Assembly (NCBI RefSeq): GCF_016820655.1
Contig: NZ_WSFT01000040.1
Coordinates: 1 to 64,000, forward strand
Direction of reading: 5' to 3'
Length of the DNA: 64,000 bases
From: Anaeromonas frigoriresistens
GTDB lineage: Bacteria > Bacillota > Clostridia > Tissierellales > SIT17
Shown: positions 1 to 10,200 of the stretch, in pieces
Position numbering within the stretch: the stretch's first letter is position 1
Layout: the number at the start of each line of letters is the position of its first letter
The notes under the pieces: generated by a model
What the model saw: only the letters and a program-made list of their open reading frames with translations
The model's database searches: none
What the model was told of the DNA's origin: nothing
Translations under genes and position numbers: made by a program

Positions 1-120
1 CCAGCAAGAAAACTAATTCGTACATTAAAATATGAAGACACAAAAAAAATAGCTGACAAAGTTGTAAACATGAGTACAGCACAAGAAATAGAAGATTATA
101 TGGATAAATATTTTAAATAA
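1..120 (+). CDS. ptsI: PTS enzyme I, C-terminal end (partial)
   Basis: This is the last 39 codons of a gene that begins before the window. The frame is open from base 1 and ends at a TAA at 118-120. The peptide begins PARKLIRTLKYEDTKKIA and ends in a TAQEIEDYMDKYF-like tail. This matches the end of phosphoenolpyruvate-protein phosphotransferase, where an arginine-rich helix is followed by a 'mAtaeEve' helix. Enzyme I takes phosphate from PEP and passes it to HPr in the cytoplasm to drive sugar uptake. Only the tail is visible, so no catalytic residue can be checked, and the call rests on this short match. Confidence 0.6.
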   Translation, partial: PARKLIRTLKYEDTKKIADKVVNMSTAQEIEDYMDKYFK

Positions 121-126
121 GTTTTC

Positions 127-172
127 AACCTATGTATAATCCCTTATTAAGAGATTGTCCATAGGTTTTTTT
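127..172 (+). terminator. Rho-independent terminator after ptsI
   Basis: The stem AACCTATG (127-134) pairs with CATAGGTT (160-167) and runs into a T tract. It lies just after the upstream stop codon. Confidence 0.75.
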
Positions 173-195
173 ACTTACAACTAGGAGGAATAATA

Positions 196-1059
196 ATGAT
201 ACAAAAAATTAAAAATGAATTTTTAAGTATATCCATTAAAAGTAATGGAGCAGAACTTTGTAGTTTAAAATCATTAGAAAATAACAAAGAATATATATGG
301 CAAGCTGATGATAATTATTGGGGAAGACATGCTCCTGTATTATTTCCAATAGTAGGATGTTTAAAAGAGGATAGCTATATAGTTGATGATAAAAACTATA
401 AAATGACAAGACATGGATTTGCCAGAGATTGTGAATTTGAACTTTTAGAGAAACAAGATAATAAACTTAAGTATCTATTAAAAAGTAATGAAAAAACACT
501 AGATAAGTATCCATATAAATTTGAGCTTTATATAATATACCAACTAATAGATAAGAGTTTGAGCATAACCTATGAGGTAAGAAATAAAGGTAATAAAGAA
601 ATATATTTTTCGATTGGTGGACATCCAGCATTTAATTGTGACATAGAAAAAGGAAATAAATATATTGAATTTGAAAAAGAAGAAAACCTAGACAGCTATA
701 TTCTAGATCCTAAAAAGGGTCTTATTAGAAATGAAAAGAAAAAGATTTTAAAAGGAGAAAAGGAACTATTACTATCCTATGATTTATTTAAATCTGATGC
801 ATTAATATTTGAGAATATAAGATCTCAATATTTATATATAAAAGATGACAATAAAAAAGATAAGATAAAAATAACGATAGAGGATTTTCCATTCTTAGGT
901 ATATGGACTCCGGAAGCACCTTTTATATGTATAGAACCCTGGTATGGAGTAGCAGATTTTATAGATACCAATAGTAAAATAGAAGATAAAAAGGGAATTC
1001 AAAAATTAGGTATAGATAAAATATTTAAGTGTGGATACCAAATAGAAATTTGTGAATAA
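196..1059 (+). CDS. Aldose 1-epimerase family protein (LacX-like)
   Basis: A 287-residue cytoplasmic protein of the galactose mutarotase-like beta-sandwich fold, subgroup LacX/YeaD-like. These proteins interconvert sugar anomers or act on related hexose phosphates; the exact substrate here is unknown. Visible family marks are the MTRHGFARD segment near residue 75, with the conserved His and Arg, and the FSIGGHPAFNC segment near 140 with the second conserved His. Length is normal for the family. The ATG at 196 follows an AGGAGG at 183-188. It stands alone between the ptsI terminator and the next gene, with no sugar operon around it. Confidence 0.85.
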   Translation: MIQKIKNEFLSISIKSNGAELCSLKSLENNKEYIWQADDNYWGRHAPVLFPIVGCLKEDSYIVDDKNYKMTRHGFARDCEFELLEKQDNKLKYLLKSNEKTLDKYPYKFELYIIYQLIDKSLSITYEVRNKGNKEIYFSIGGHPAFNCDIEKGNKYIEFEKEENLDSYILDPKKGLIRNEKKKILKGEKELLLSYDLFKSDALIFENIRSQYLYIKDDNKKDKIKITIEDFPFLGIWTPEAPFICIEPWYGVADFIDTNSKIEDKKGIQKLGIDKIFKCGYQIEICE

Positions 1060-1116
1060 GAATTTTTAAATGTATGATATAATTTATAGGTATATTTTAC
1101 AAGAGAGGAAAATATC

Positions 1117-2052
1117 ATGGAAGAAATCATATCTAAAGTCATACCAATAATTTTATTAATAGCACTAGGATATCTTATGCAATATAGGAACATGGTGAAA
1201 TCAGAGAGTATTGAAGAAATAAAAAAAGGAGTTATAAATATAGCCCTACCCCCAGTATTATTCTTAACCTTCAGGGATATGACATTGAAGAAAGAATATT
1301 TCTTAGTAGTATTATATACATTTATATTACTAATAGCTTTATATATCATTGGTATTTTACTAAATAAGATCAAATATATATCCCATCCTCTAGTACCTTT
1401 TGTAGTTACAGCATTTACATTTGGACTATTAGGAATTCCCTTATATGGATCAGTCTTTGGCATAGAAAATCTTGAGAAAATATCAATATTAGGAATAGGG
1501 CATGAGTTCTTTATTTGGTTTATCTTTTATACCTTGATGAAAATTAAGTTTAAAGGGGAATCTTTTTCTTTAGAAGTAGTTAAAGGGTTCATAAAGTCTC
1601 CATTAATCCTAGCTATTATCTTTGGGTTAATACTGAATGTTACGGGATATAATATTTTATTTAAAGAAAACTCCCTGCTAAAAGGGCTAGACATTACATT
1701 AGAATATCTATCAAGCATGGCTACTCCATTGATACTGATAATTATAGGGTTTGGTTTAAAGATTAATAAGAAATATATGAAACAGAGTATAAAACTTACT
1801 ATTATTAGGATAGTAACAATTTTAGTAGTTGGATATGCCTTTAAGTTTATACTTATAGATAAAATAATAGTAGATGATAAATTATTTGATTACGCTTTTT
1901 TCACATTATTAATTTTACCACCTCCATATTCTCTGCCTATATTTGTAGGAGAATATGCTAATGATGAATATAGAGATATAGCTAATAATGTAGTAGTTTT
2001 AAACACAATTACATGCATAGTAATGTATGTGTCCTTTGTATTTTTAATATAA
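1117..2052 (+). CDS. AEC family transporter (auxin efflux carrier-like permease)
   Basis: A 311-residue membrane protein with about ten hydrophobic segments in two halves separated by a hydrophilic loop. The N-terminal helix carries the LIALGY pattern, and the C-terminal half has a proline-rich LPPPYSLPIFVGEY segment; both are typical of the AEC/BASS-like carrier fold. Bacterial members export or import organic acids such as malate and malonate, and the substrate cannot be read here. An AGAGAGG motif precedes the ATG. The gene ends at a bidirectional terminator shared with the convergent pirin gene. Confidence 0.85.
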   Translation: MEEIISKVIPIILLIALGYLMQYRNMVKSESIEEIKKGVINIALPPVLFLTFRDMTLKKEYFLVVLYTFILLIALYIIGILLNKIKYISHPLVPFVVTAFTFGLLGIPLYGSVFGIENLEKISILGIGHEFFIWFIFYTLMKIKFKGESFSLEVVKGFIKSPLILAIIFGLILNVTGYNILFKENSLLKGLDITLEYLSSMATPLILIIIGFGLKINKKYMKQSIKLTIIRIVTILVVGYAFKFILIDKIIVDDKLFDYAFFTLLILPPPYSLPIFVGEYANDEYRDIANNVVVLNTITCIVMYVSFVFLI

Positions 2053-2053
2053 A

Positions 2054-2085
2054 TAAAAGATGAATCCCCAAGGATTCATCTTTTA
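2054..2085. terminator. Bidirectional terminator
   Basis: A 14-bp stem (TAAAAGATGAATCC, 2054-2067, with its complement at 2072-2085) sits between two convergent genes. It has A and T tracts on both sides. Confidence 0.85.
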
Positions 2086-3102
2086 TTACTTTGGTATATC
2101 TATATTATTTTCACCATATTTAGCAAATCTTCCACTATCAGAAGGATTAACTGGATCAACTCTATCCCAAGGCCATCCACCAAACTTAGTCTCTTCATAG
2201 TCTTTGTAAGCTTCATTTATTTCATCCATTGTATTCATGACAAAAGGGCCATAATTTATTGCTGGTTCATTTATTGGTTCCCCTTCAAGTAATAATAAAT
2301 AACTATCTTTATTTCCATTTACAACATTGATTTCTTGATCACCAGCTAGCTTTAGAGTAGCTTGTGAATCTATAGTAGTCTCATCTATTTTTATATTTTT
2401 CCCTTGATATAAGTATAGAGTTCTATTTAAAGTATCAGATACTTTAGGTAGAGTAAAACTTGCCCCTGGTTCTAGATGGATAGTCCAGATATTAACATGA
2501 TTATCCCTATCAAAGGCCCAAGAGTCAGGATTGGGGTCTAAACTATTAGTACCATTATATGAACCAGTAATTACATTTATATTAGCTTTATTACCATCTT
2601 CATTTTCTTCTACTACAATCGGGATATCTTCATTCCATAGCATCTTATAATGGGGATCTACAAATTTACTTTTACTAGGTAGATTTAACCATACTTGAAA
2701 TAATTCTAAAGTATTATCCTTATCGTCATTAACTAAAGGAAACATCTCTGCATGTTGCATTCCCTTTCCAGCAGTCATCCACTGAACATCTCCAGCTCCA
2801 TATCTACCACTTAAACCAGCAGAATCAGAATGGTCTACAAAACCTTGGAGAACTATAGTTACTGTTTCAAATCCTCTATGAGGATGAACAGGAAATCCTG
2901 GTACAGTCTTTCCATAATACATTCTAAAATCATTATCAAAATCAAAGTCTCCATTTGGATTTCTATCTTTTATATGATCCTTAGGGACTTCCATATCCCC
3001 ATTGCCTTTAGGAAAAAAATCAAGATGATGCATCCTAATGATGAAAGGATCTCCTACTTCTTCTCTAAAATTGAACTCACTTATCTTAATAATCTTATCC
3101 AC
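2086..3102 (-). CDS. Pirin family protein
   Basis: A 338-residue two-cupin protein. The N-terminal cupin contains the metal-ligand pattern HPHRGFETVTIVLQG near residue 77 and the second ligand segment GKGMQHAEMF near 113. The C-terminal cupin carries an LEPGASFTLP turn. Bacterial pirins bind Fe(II); some are quercetinases and others modulate metabolic enzymes, so the function is open. The start is GTG at 3102, preceded on the minus strand by AGGGGG about 7 bases upstream. The protein is monocistronic and somewhat longer than the common ~230-290 residues, mainly because of acidic linkers. Confidence 0.85.
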   Translation of the reverse strand: MDKIIKISEFNFREEVGDPFIIRMHHLDFFPKGNGDMEVPKDHIKDRNPNGDFDFDNDFRMYYGKTVPGFPVHPHRGFETVTIVLQGFVDHSDSAGLSGRYGAGDVQWMTAGKGMQHAEMFPLVNDDKDNTLELFQVWLNLPSKSKFVDPHYKMLWNEDIPIVVEENEDGNKANINVITGSYNGTNSLDPNPDSWAFDRDNHVNIWTIHLEPGASFTLPKVSDTLNRTLYLYQGKNIKIDETTIDSQATLKLAGDQEINVVNGNKDSYLLLLEGEPINEPAINYGPFVMNTMDEINEAYKDYEETKFGGWPWDRVDPVNPSDSGRFAKYGENNIDIPK

Positions 3103-3329
3103 TTTTTAACCCCCTATTATGAAATAAATACTTATATAAGGTTTATACCTTTAATATAAATATTAAATCAAAAAAGAATATAAATAGAATGATAAAAAAA
3201 TATCAAAATATAATGATTATTTATAATTTTTTATAAACTTTCTTAAAGCATATATTATAGAATCAAAGTGAAATATTTAACAAAGATAATTATTAAAAAA
3301 CTAGTGCTTAAAGTGAAGGGGGATACTAC

Positions 3330-4700
3330 ATGACAAAGTTTATGGAACTACTAGAAGTAATTAATGGATTTTTATGGGGGCCAGTGATGTTAATTGCTCT
3401 ACTAGGGACAGGGGTACTATTTACATTAAGATTACGTTTTATCCAAGTCACAAAATTAAAAGCTATATTTAAGCAAGTATTCAGTAAGCCTACAAAAGAA
3501 ACAGAAGATCTGGGAATGTCACCATTTCAATCTCTTTCTACTGCAATAGCAGCCCAAGTAGGTACAGGGAATTTAGCTGGTGTTGCTACAGCAATTGCAG
3601 CAGGAGGACCTGGGGCAATATTCTGGATGTGGATAAGTGGTTTTTTTGGTATGGGAACGATATTTGCAGAAGCAGTTTTAGGACAATTGTTTAATAGAAG
3701 TGAAAATGGAGAATTAGTTGGAGGACCGGCATATTATCTAAGATATGGGTTAAAAAGTAAAGCATTAGCAGGATTTTTTGCCATATCTATAGTACTTGCC
3801 CTTGGATTTATGGGGAATATGGTTCAATCTAATTCTATAGCATTAGCAGTTAACAATGCCTTTGATATACCAAAGATAATTATAGGAATAGTAGTAGCAG
3901 TATTAGCAGGATTAATCCTTGTAGGAGGAGTAGGTAGAATAGGATCATTTACTGAAAAGGTAGTTCCATTTATGGCAGCCCTCTACATATTAGGAGGAGT
4001 TATAATACTCGCTATGAATTATGAAAATATACTTCCTGCATTAAAAATGATAGTTTATGGAGCTTTCAATCCTAGAGCTGCAACTGGTGGTTTTATAGGT
4101 GCAACAGTAAAAGAAACTTTAAGGTATGGTATAGCAAGGGGATTATTCTCTAATGAGGCTGGAATGGGATCCACACCCCATGCTCATGCTGTAGCTAAGG
4201 TGGATCATCCTGTACAACAAGGACTAGTTTCAATGTTGGGAGTTATAGTGGATACTGGAATAGTATGTACTATAACAGCATTAGTAATATTAACTACCGG
4301 AGCCTTTGAGACAGGATTAACCAGTTCTGAATTGACTCAACAAGGGTTTTATTTAGGATTTAGTAACTTTGGTAATTTTGGTTTATATTTTATAGCAGTA
4401 GCACTATTCTTTTTTGCTTTCTCTACCATAATTGGATGGTATTTCTTTGGAGAATTAAATATCAAATATCTTTTCGGTAAAAAAGGAGTAAAATATTACC
4501 GACCCTTAGTTCTTATAGGTATAGTCGTAGGAACCTTATTAGATGTGGACTTAGTTTGGGCCTTAGCCGATGTATTTAATGCCCTGATGGTAATACCTAA
4601 CTTAATAGCCTTGGTAGGATTATCAGCCTTGGTAGTTAAGTCAGTGAATGGATATAGTTTTGAAAAAGGTGAAAGATTAGATAATAAAAAAATAAGTTAA
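3330..4700 (+). CDS. Sodium:alanine symporter family protein (AgcS)
   Basis: A 456-residue inner-membrane carrier of the AGCS family, which takes up alanine or glycine with Na+. It shows the family signatures: SPFQSLSTAIAAQVGTGNLAG near residues 68-88, GPGAIFWMW near 94, and the SNEAGMGSTPHAHA segment near 275. About eleven hydrophobic helices are evident and length is normal. GAAGGGGG precedes the ATG. The 227-base upstream region is very AT-rich with no clear operator. An amino-acid fermenter would be expected to carry such a carrier, and serine dehydratase lies 13 kb away. Confidence 0.93.
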   Translation: MTKFMELLEVINGFLWGPVMLIALLGTGVLFTLRLRFIQVTKLKAIFKQVFSKPTKETEDLGMSPFQSLSTAIAAQVGTGNLAGVATAIAAGGPGAIFWMWISGFFGMGTIFAEAVLGQLFNRSENGELVGGPAYYLRYGLKSKALAGFFAISIVLALGFMGNMVQSNSIALAVNNAFDIPKIIIGIVVAVLAGLILVGGVGRIGSFTEKVVPFMAALYILGGVIILAMNYENILPALKMIVYGAFNPRAATGGFIGATVKETLRYGIARGLFSNEAGMGSTPHAHAVAKVDHPVQQGLVSMLGVIVDTGIVCTITALVILTTGAFETGLTSSELTQQGFYLGFSNFGNFGLYFIAVALFFFAFSTIIGWYFFGELNIKYLFGKKGVKYYRPLVLIGIVVGTLLDVDLVWALADVFNALMVIPNLIALVGLSALVVKSVNGYSFEKGERLDNKKIS

Positions 4701-4710
4701 TATATAAAGC

Positions 4711-4750
4711 AAAAAATAATCAATAGTCTTAAGACTATTGATTATTTTTT
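4711..4750 (+). terminator. Terminator after the alanine symporter
   Basis: A perfect 40-bp palindrome. AATCAATAGTCTT and AAGACTATTGATT form the core, flanked by A6 and T6. Confidence 0.85.
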
Positions 4751-4794
4751 ATTTTATTGTGAAGTGATATAATTAGGTGGAAGGAGTGATAATT

Positions 4795-6558
4795 TTGAAT
4801 ATTAGTCAACGGTTTAAGGATTTATATAATAAGCTCTATGATAGTTTCAAGAGATTTCCCCTAGCATTACTATATGCAGCTCTAACTGTGGGAGTATCAA
4901 TTTATTTAAATCACTTAGGCTATATTGGAATTGATGACAAAAGAGATATGTTTACTCGTATAGGGATGGTATTAGCTTTAGGAGTACCTTTAAGCTTATC
5001 ATTATATATGCTTTTCGAGTCAAAACCCCATATAAAGAAGAACATAAAGATAATAGCCCATTTAGGTACAGCTATAGTATTAGTAGGCTACTACTTATTA
5101 TTATTAAGAAATTTAGAATATGTTTCTGGAACTAGATATATAGCATATACAATAGCCCTTTATTTAATATTTAGCTTTATTCCCTATATTAGAAGAAAAG
5201 AAAATTATGAATTGTATGTGATTAGACTATTTTCTAGATTTGTAGTTACCTATGTTTATTCAATGGTATTATATTTAGGTCTTGCAGCTATATTAGGTAC
5301 TATAAATTTACTATTTGATGCAGGGATCTCAGGAAGAGTATTTGCTGATATAGCATTTATTGTAGCAGGGATATTTGCACCAACATTTTTTCTAGCTGAT
5401 GTTCCTAGAAGAGAAGAAGAAATATCAGTAGTTGATTATCCTAAAGTGATAAGAGTTTTACTACAGTTTATAGTTCTACCATTATTATCAGTATATACGA
5501 TTATTCTCTATATATATTTTGCAAAAATTATTGTAACAATGGAACTACCTCAAGGTATCATAGGCAATCTAGTATTATGGTACTCAATAGTAAGTACAAT
5601 TGTACTTTTCTTTATATATCCATTAAAAAAATCAAACCAATGGATAAGATATTTTATATTAATTTTCCCTAAAGCAATTATTCCATTACTAGGAATGATG
5701 TTTCTTGCATTAGGAATAAGAATCAATGCCTATGGTATAACAGAAGATAGATACTTTGTATTAATAATAGGACTATGGATTACAGGAATAATGATATATT
5801 ATTCAATTAAAAAAGACATAAGAAATATTATATTGACTATAACCTTATCTATAATAGCTATCTTATCAGTGACTGGTCCATGGAGTGCTTATTCTATATC
5901 TAAATGGAGTCAGAATGACAGATTAGAAGAAGTGTTAGAAAGATACGATATGATAGATGAAAATAACGAAATAAAATCTCCGCCAATAGAAAAAGAGTTA
6001 TCAGAAATAGATAAAGAGATAATTAGTAGTGTAATATTATACTTTGATAGAAATTATGACCTAGAAGATATTAAATATCTTCCAGAAGATGTTAAGATTA
6101 GTGATATAAAAGATATATTTGGATTTGAACTAAAAGATGATAGGATGGGTTATCCAGCAGCTAGAGAATACTTTGGATATAATTTAGATAAGATGAATAA
6201 CCTTGTAGACATATCAGACTTTGATTATTTTGGAGATATAAACGTCTACCCCTACGATAATATCGAACAAGAGCAGGGAGACTATACTATAGAATATAAT
6301 AACAGTGATAGAAAATTGGTAGTAAAAAACAAAGAAGATATATTATATACTAAAAACCTAGAAGAAGTAGTAGAACTTCTCCATAAACAAAATCAAGGCA
6401 AAGGAAGTTTAGAACAAGAGAAAATGACATTTATAGAAGAAACAAAAGATATAAAAATACAAATAGTATTCAAACATATTCATGGATATGAAGATAGAGC
6501 TATAGAAGAAGTAGTAGTTGAGAGTGTAGAATTTTATAGTTTTATTAAGTTTAAATAG
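4795..6558 (+). CDS. DUF4153 domain-containing membrane protein
   Basis: About 587 residues. The first ~375 are strongly hydrophobic with roughly ten to twelve membrane segments, as in DUF4153 proteins of unknown function. The remaining ~200 are hydrophilic and probably extracytoplasmic or cytosolic, with a repetitive Asp/Ile-rich stretch (DLEDIKYLPEDVKISDI). I placed the start at TTG 4795 because AAGGAG at 4781-4786 lies 8 bases upstream. The earlier in-frame GTG codons at 4777 and 4786 are upstream of or inside that ribosome binding site. It is probably monocistronic, with a terminator on either side. Role unknown. Confidence 0.8.
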   Translation: MNISQRFKDLYNKLYDSFKRFPLALLYAALTVGVSIYLNHLGYIGIDDKRDMFTRIGMVLALGVPLSLSLYMLFESKPHIKKNIKIIAHLGTAIVLVGYYLLLLRNLEYVSGTRYIAYTIALYLIFSFIPYIRRKENYELYVIRLFSRFVVTYVYSMVLYLGLAAILGTINLLFDAGISGRVFADIAFIVAGIFAPTFFLADVPRREEEISVVDYPKVIRVLLQFIVLPLLSVYTIILYIYFAKIIVTMELPQGIIGNLVLWYSIVSTIVLFFIYPLKKSNQWIRYFILIFPKAIIPLLGMMFLALGIRINAYGITEDRYFVLIIGLWITGIMIYYSIKKDIRNIILTITLSIIAILSVTGPWSAYSISKWSQNDRLEEVLERYDMIDENNEIKSPPIEKELSEIDKEIISSVILYFDRNYDLEDIKYLPEDVKISDIKDIFGFELKDDRMGYPAAREYFGYNLDKMNNLVDISDFDYFGDINVYPYDNIEQEQGDYTIEYNNSDRKLVVKNKEDILYTKNLEEVVELLHKQNQGKGSLEQEKMTFIEETKDIKIQIVFKHIHGYEDRAIEEVVVESVEFYSFIKFK

Positions 6559-6566
6559 TAGAGATG

Positions 6567-6592
6567 AAAGGGCAGGAGAGATTCTGCTCTTT
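6567..6592 (+). terminator. Weak terminator
   Basis: AAAGGGCAG (6567-6575) pairs with CTGCTCTTT (6584-6592) through one G-U pair, followed by T-rich sequence. Confidence 0.55.
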
Positions 6593-6675
6593 TGTTGTAT
6601 AGGGAGGATTTAGATGGAAATTAATAGAGTGTTTTGAAATATGAGATTAATTAATAATAAGGAGTTAGATAAAAC

Positions 6676-6993
6676 ATGAGTGAAAAAATATATAATAAAC
6701 TAATTAGAGACAAAATACCACAAATCATTGAAGAGAACAATAAAGAATATGTTATAGAAAAAGTTAATGAGAGAGAGCTTAGTCAACTATTAAATAAGAA
6801 ATTACAAGAAGAAGTTGATGAATACTTAGAGTCGGAAGAAGTAGAAGAATTAGCAGATATATTAGAAGTAATACATGGTATATTAGACACTAAAAATATA
6901 TCATTTAAAGAATTAGAGAAGATAAGAGAATCAAAGAAACATAAAAGAGGCGGGTTTAGTAAAGGAGTTAAGCTAATTAAAGTTATAGAATAG
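6676..6993 (+). CDS. MazG-like nucleoside triphosphate pyrophosphohydrolase
   Basis: A 105-residue all-alpha NTP-PPase of the short MazG-like (house-cleaning) type, which hydrolyses NTP to NMP and pyrophosphate. The N-terminus YNKLIRDKIPQIIEEN is the family's opening motif. The metal-binding helices are visible as KLQEEVDEYLES (ExxE) near residues 42-53 and EELADILEVIHG (ExxD) near 56-67. The C-terminal KRGGFSKG is also typical. AAGGAG precedes the ATG. It sits 230 bases upstream of the helicase gene in the same orientation, which hints at a functional pair but is not a tight operon. Confidence 0.85.
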   Translation: MSEKIYNKLIRDKIPQIIEENNKEYVIEKVNERELSQLLNKKLQEEVDEYLESEEVEELADILEVIHGILDTKNISFKELEKIRESKKHKRGGFSKGVKLIKVIE

Positions 6994-7017
6994 AATCTAA
7001 ATAAACTTAGGTGATAA

Positions 7018-7098
7018 AATTATTTTATAGGAATAGATTTTCATCTACATTCTTTTACTGTTGAGTGTATAGATGAAGGGATAAGTATATGCAAATAA
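7018..7098 (+). pseudogene. Possible IS110-type transposase N-terminal remnant
   Basis: An open stretch of 26 codons reads NYFIGIDFHLHSFTVECID and so on before a TAA. The 'YFIGIDFHxxSxTV' pattern resembles the DEDD-domain N-terminus of IS110-family transposases. There is no start codon, and an in-frame TAA lies immediately upstream. It is far too short for function and the resemblance could be chance. Confidence 0.25.
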
Positions 7099-7157
7099 GT
7101 ATTTTAATATATTACAATAGAAGACAATAAATAAATTAATTAAATATAAAAGGACTT

Positions 7158-7195
7158 ATAAACCTTTATATAGAAATTTCTATATAAAGGTTTAT
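7158..7195 (+). repeat. 38-bp perfect palindrome upstream of the helicase gene
   Basis: The sequence is symmetric about 7176/7177, with arms containing ATAAACCTTTATATAGAAA. It ends 28 bases before the helicase ATG. It could be a terminator (T-rich run after it) or an operator. A shorter relative with the TATAGAA/TTCTATA core occurs at 13957-13978. Confidence 0.6.
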
Positions 7196-7223
7196 TTCTA
7201 ATATTTTTAACTGAGGTGAAGAA

Positions 7224-10200
7224 ATGTTAAAGGAAGGTATTTACGAAGATATAATAAATAATAAGATCAAGTGTGAACTTGATAATATAGGACTAGATAT
7301 TTATGATGTTGAAAAGGAAGAACTAGATGTTGAGGAAGCTAGAAAGATATTATCTTCCTATATTTCTAATGTCACTAGAAGAGCTTTAAAATACGTAAGA
7401 GACAATAATAGTGACGATAAAGAAGCGCTGTTAAATCAAATTAAAACTTGTAATCATATAATTTCAATATTGAGTGAGAATATAGAAAGTGAGGAATTTG
7501 AAGCATTAAAAATAATGGATGAGGGTGAGATATTAACATCTATATATTCAAAGATAAATAATGCTAGAAGTATTAATAAAAATAAGGTTGTAAGGCCTAT
7601 TACTCCCATATCTCAGAGTTCTCTATTCACCGGGTCTCATTACGAGCCTAATATGCTTGGAGAGTTAAAAAGAGAGATAGCCTCCTGTGATTCTATAGAT
7701 ATGTTGGTGTCCTTTGTAAAATGGAGTGGAATTAGGTGCATTATCGAGGAATTAAGAGATTTTACTGATACGAATGGAAAGTTAAGAGTTATAACAACAT
7801 CATATATGCAAGCTACAGATTATAAGGCTATTTTAGAATTAAGTAAATTAAAAAATACTGAAGTAAAGATATCCTATGATATAAATAGGACTCGATTACA
7901 TGCTAAAGCATATATGTTTAAAAGAGAGACCGGATTTACTACTGCCTATATAGGATCTTCTAATCTATCTAACGCTGCTCTAACTTCAGGTTTAGAGTGG
8001 AATATTAAAGTGACTGAGAAGGATTCTTTTGATATTATAAAGAAATTTCAAGCTACCTTTGAAAGCTATTGGAATGATGATGAATTCGTATATTTTGATG
8101 GAGATGTAGAAGAAGATAATATAAAACTAAAAAGAGCATTGAAAAAAGACGAAAAGGAAAATGATATTTCCTTTAATTTTGATATACAACCCTATCATTA
8201 TCAAAAGGAGATACTAGAAAACTTACAAGTTGAAAGAGAGATTTTTGATAGGACAAGAAATCTTTTAGTAGCTGCCACAGGGGTAGGAAAAACAGTAATA
8301 TCAGCTTTTGATTATAAGAGATTTATAATAAATAATGGAAAGTCGAAAAAACTATTATTTGTGGCCCATAGAGAGGAAATATTAAAACAAAGTAGAGATA
8401 CATTTAGAGCAATTTTAAAAGATTTCAATTTTGGAGATTTATTAGTTGGGGGTTATATTCCTGACGCTATTGACCATCTATTTATAAGTATTCAAAGCTT
8501 TAATAGTGTAAAGCTTTATGAAAGTACTACTAAGGATTATTATGATTTTATAATTATAGATGAATTCCATCATGCAGCTGCTGATTCTTATCAAAAATTA
8601 TTAAGTCACTATAAACCTAAGATATTATTAGGATTAACTGCAACTCCAGAAAGAATGGATGGTAAAGATATATTACAATATTTTGATGATACTATAGCTT
8701 CAGAAATGAGATTAACAGAAGCTATAGATAGAAAATTATTAAGTCCCTTTCAATACTTTTGTGTAAGTGATACTGAAGATTTGTCAAAACTTAAATGGAG
8801 TAGAGGTGGATATAACATTAAAGAACTTGAAAATGTATATACCTCAAGTAAAATTAGAAGTAATCAGATTATTAAAAGTATTGATAAGTATATTACAGAC
8901 ATAGAAGATGTAAAAGGATTAGTGTTTTGTGTAAGTATAGATCATGCTAAATATATGGCGGATTTTTTTAATAAGTCAAATATACCTTCTATAGCATTAT
9001 ATGGTGGGTCTAAAAAAGAGTTAAGAAATGAAGCTAAAAACAAATTAGTTAGTGGAGAAGTTAAGTTTATTTTTGTTGTTGATTTATATAATGAAGGGGT
9101 AGATATACCAGAGGTTAATACAGTACTTTTTTTAAGACCTACAGAAAGTTTAACGGTATTTTTGCAGCAATTAGGTAGAGGACTTAGGCTATCAGAAGGA
9201 AAAGAATGTCTTACTGTTCTAGATTTTGTAGGTCAAGCCCATAAAAATTATAATTTTGAAGAAAAATTTAGAGCTTTAGTTGGAAGGACTAAACATTCAG
9301 TAAGACATTATGTTGAAAATGGTTTCCTTAATCTCCCGAAAGGGTGTTTTATACAATTAGAAAAACAGGCTAAAAAATACATATTAAGAAATATAAAAGA
9401 AAGTACTAATAATAGAAAAAATTTAATGAATAAGATGAAATACTTTAGTGGAGATTCAAAATTAGATTTAACTTTAGAAAACTTCTTGAAGTTTCACAAA
9501 CTATCTTTGTATGATTTTTATGGGAAAAATGGAGATAGAACATTTAATAGAATGCTGGTAGAAGCTGGATTAAAGAAGGATTTTCATTGTGAATATGAAG
9601 AAGTAATAACTAGAAGATTAAATAATTTGTTTCATATAAATTCAGTTAAGTTTCTTAAGTTTCTTATAAGGTATATTGAAGATAAAAAAGTAAACAATGA
9701 AGAAGAAGTGTTTATGCTTTCAATGTTTTATTATTCCTTCTATACAAATCATCCAGCAAAAGAAGGATTATCTTCGATAGAAGGTGGTATTAATAAGATA
9801 TTAAAAAATTCAGAGATGAAAGAAGAAATATTATCTATAATAAAGTATAACTATAATCATATACATACAATGGAGATAGATAATAATTTTGATTTTTCTT
9901 GTCCATTGGGAATACATAGTAGTTATACCACATCTCAAGTTTTAGCTTCTTTAGGTTACTTTAATGAAGAAAAGAGTCCATCTTTTAGAGAAGGAGTTAA
10001 ACATTTTAAGGATAAGAAATTAGACATCTTCTTTATAACACTAAATAAATCAAAAAAGGATTTTTCACCATCAACTTTATATGAAGATTATGCTATCGAT
10101 GAAAAATTATTTCACTGGCAAACTCAAAGTAAAGTCAAGGAAGATAGTAATACAGCTCAAAGATATATTAATCATAAAAAAACAGAAAATAAAATAGCAT

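Noticed and set aside
999-1463. 154-codon minus-strand frame opposite the AEC permease
   Set aside because: It lies antisense to a well-supported transporter gene, has no binding site and shows no domain.
4777-4794. Earlier GTG start for the DUF4153 gene
   Set aside because: The codons overlap or precede the AAGGAG binding site that fits TTG 4795.
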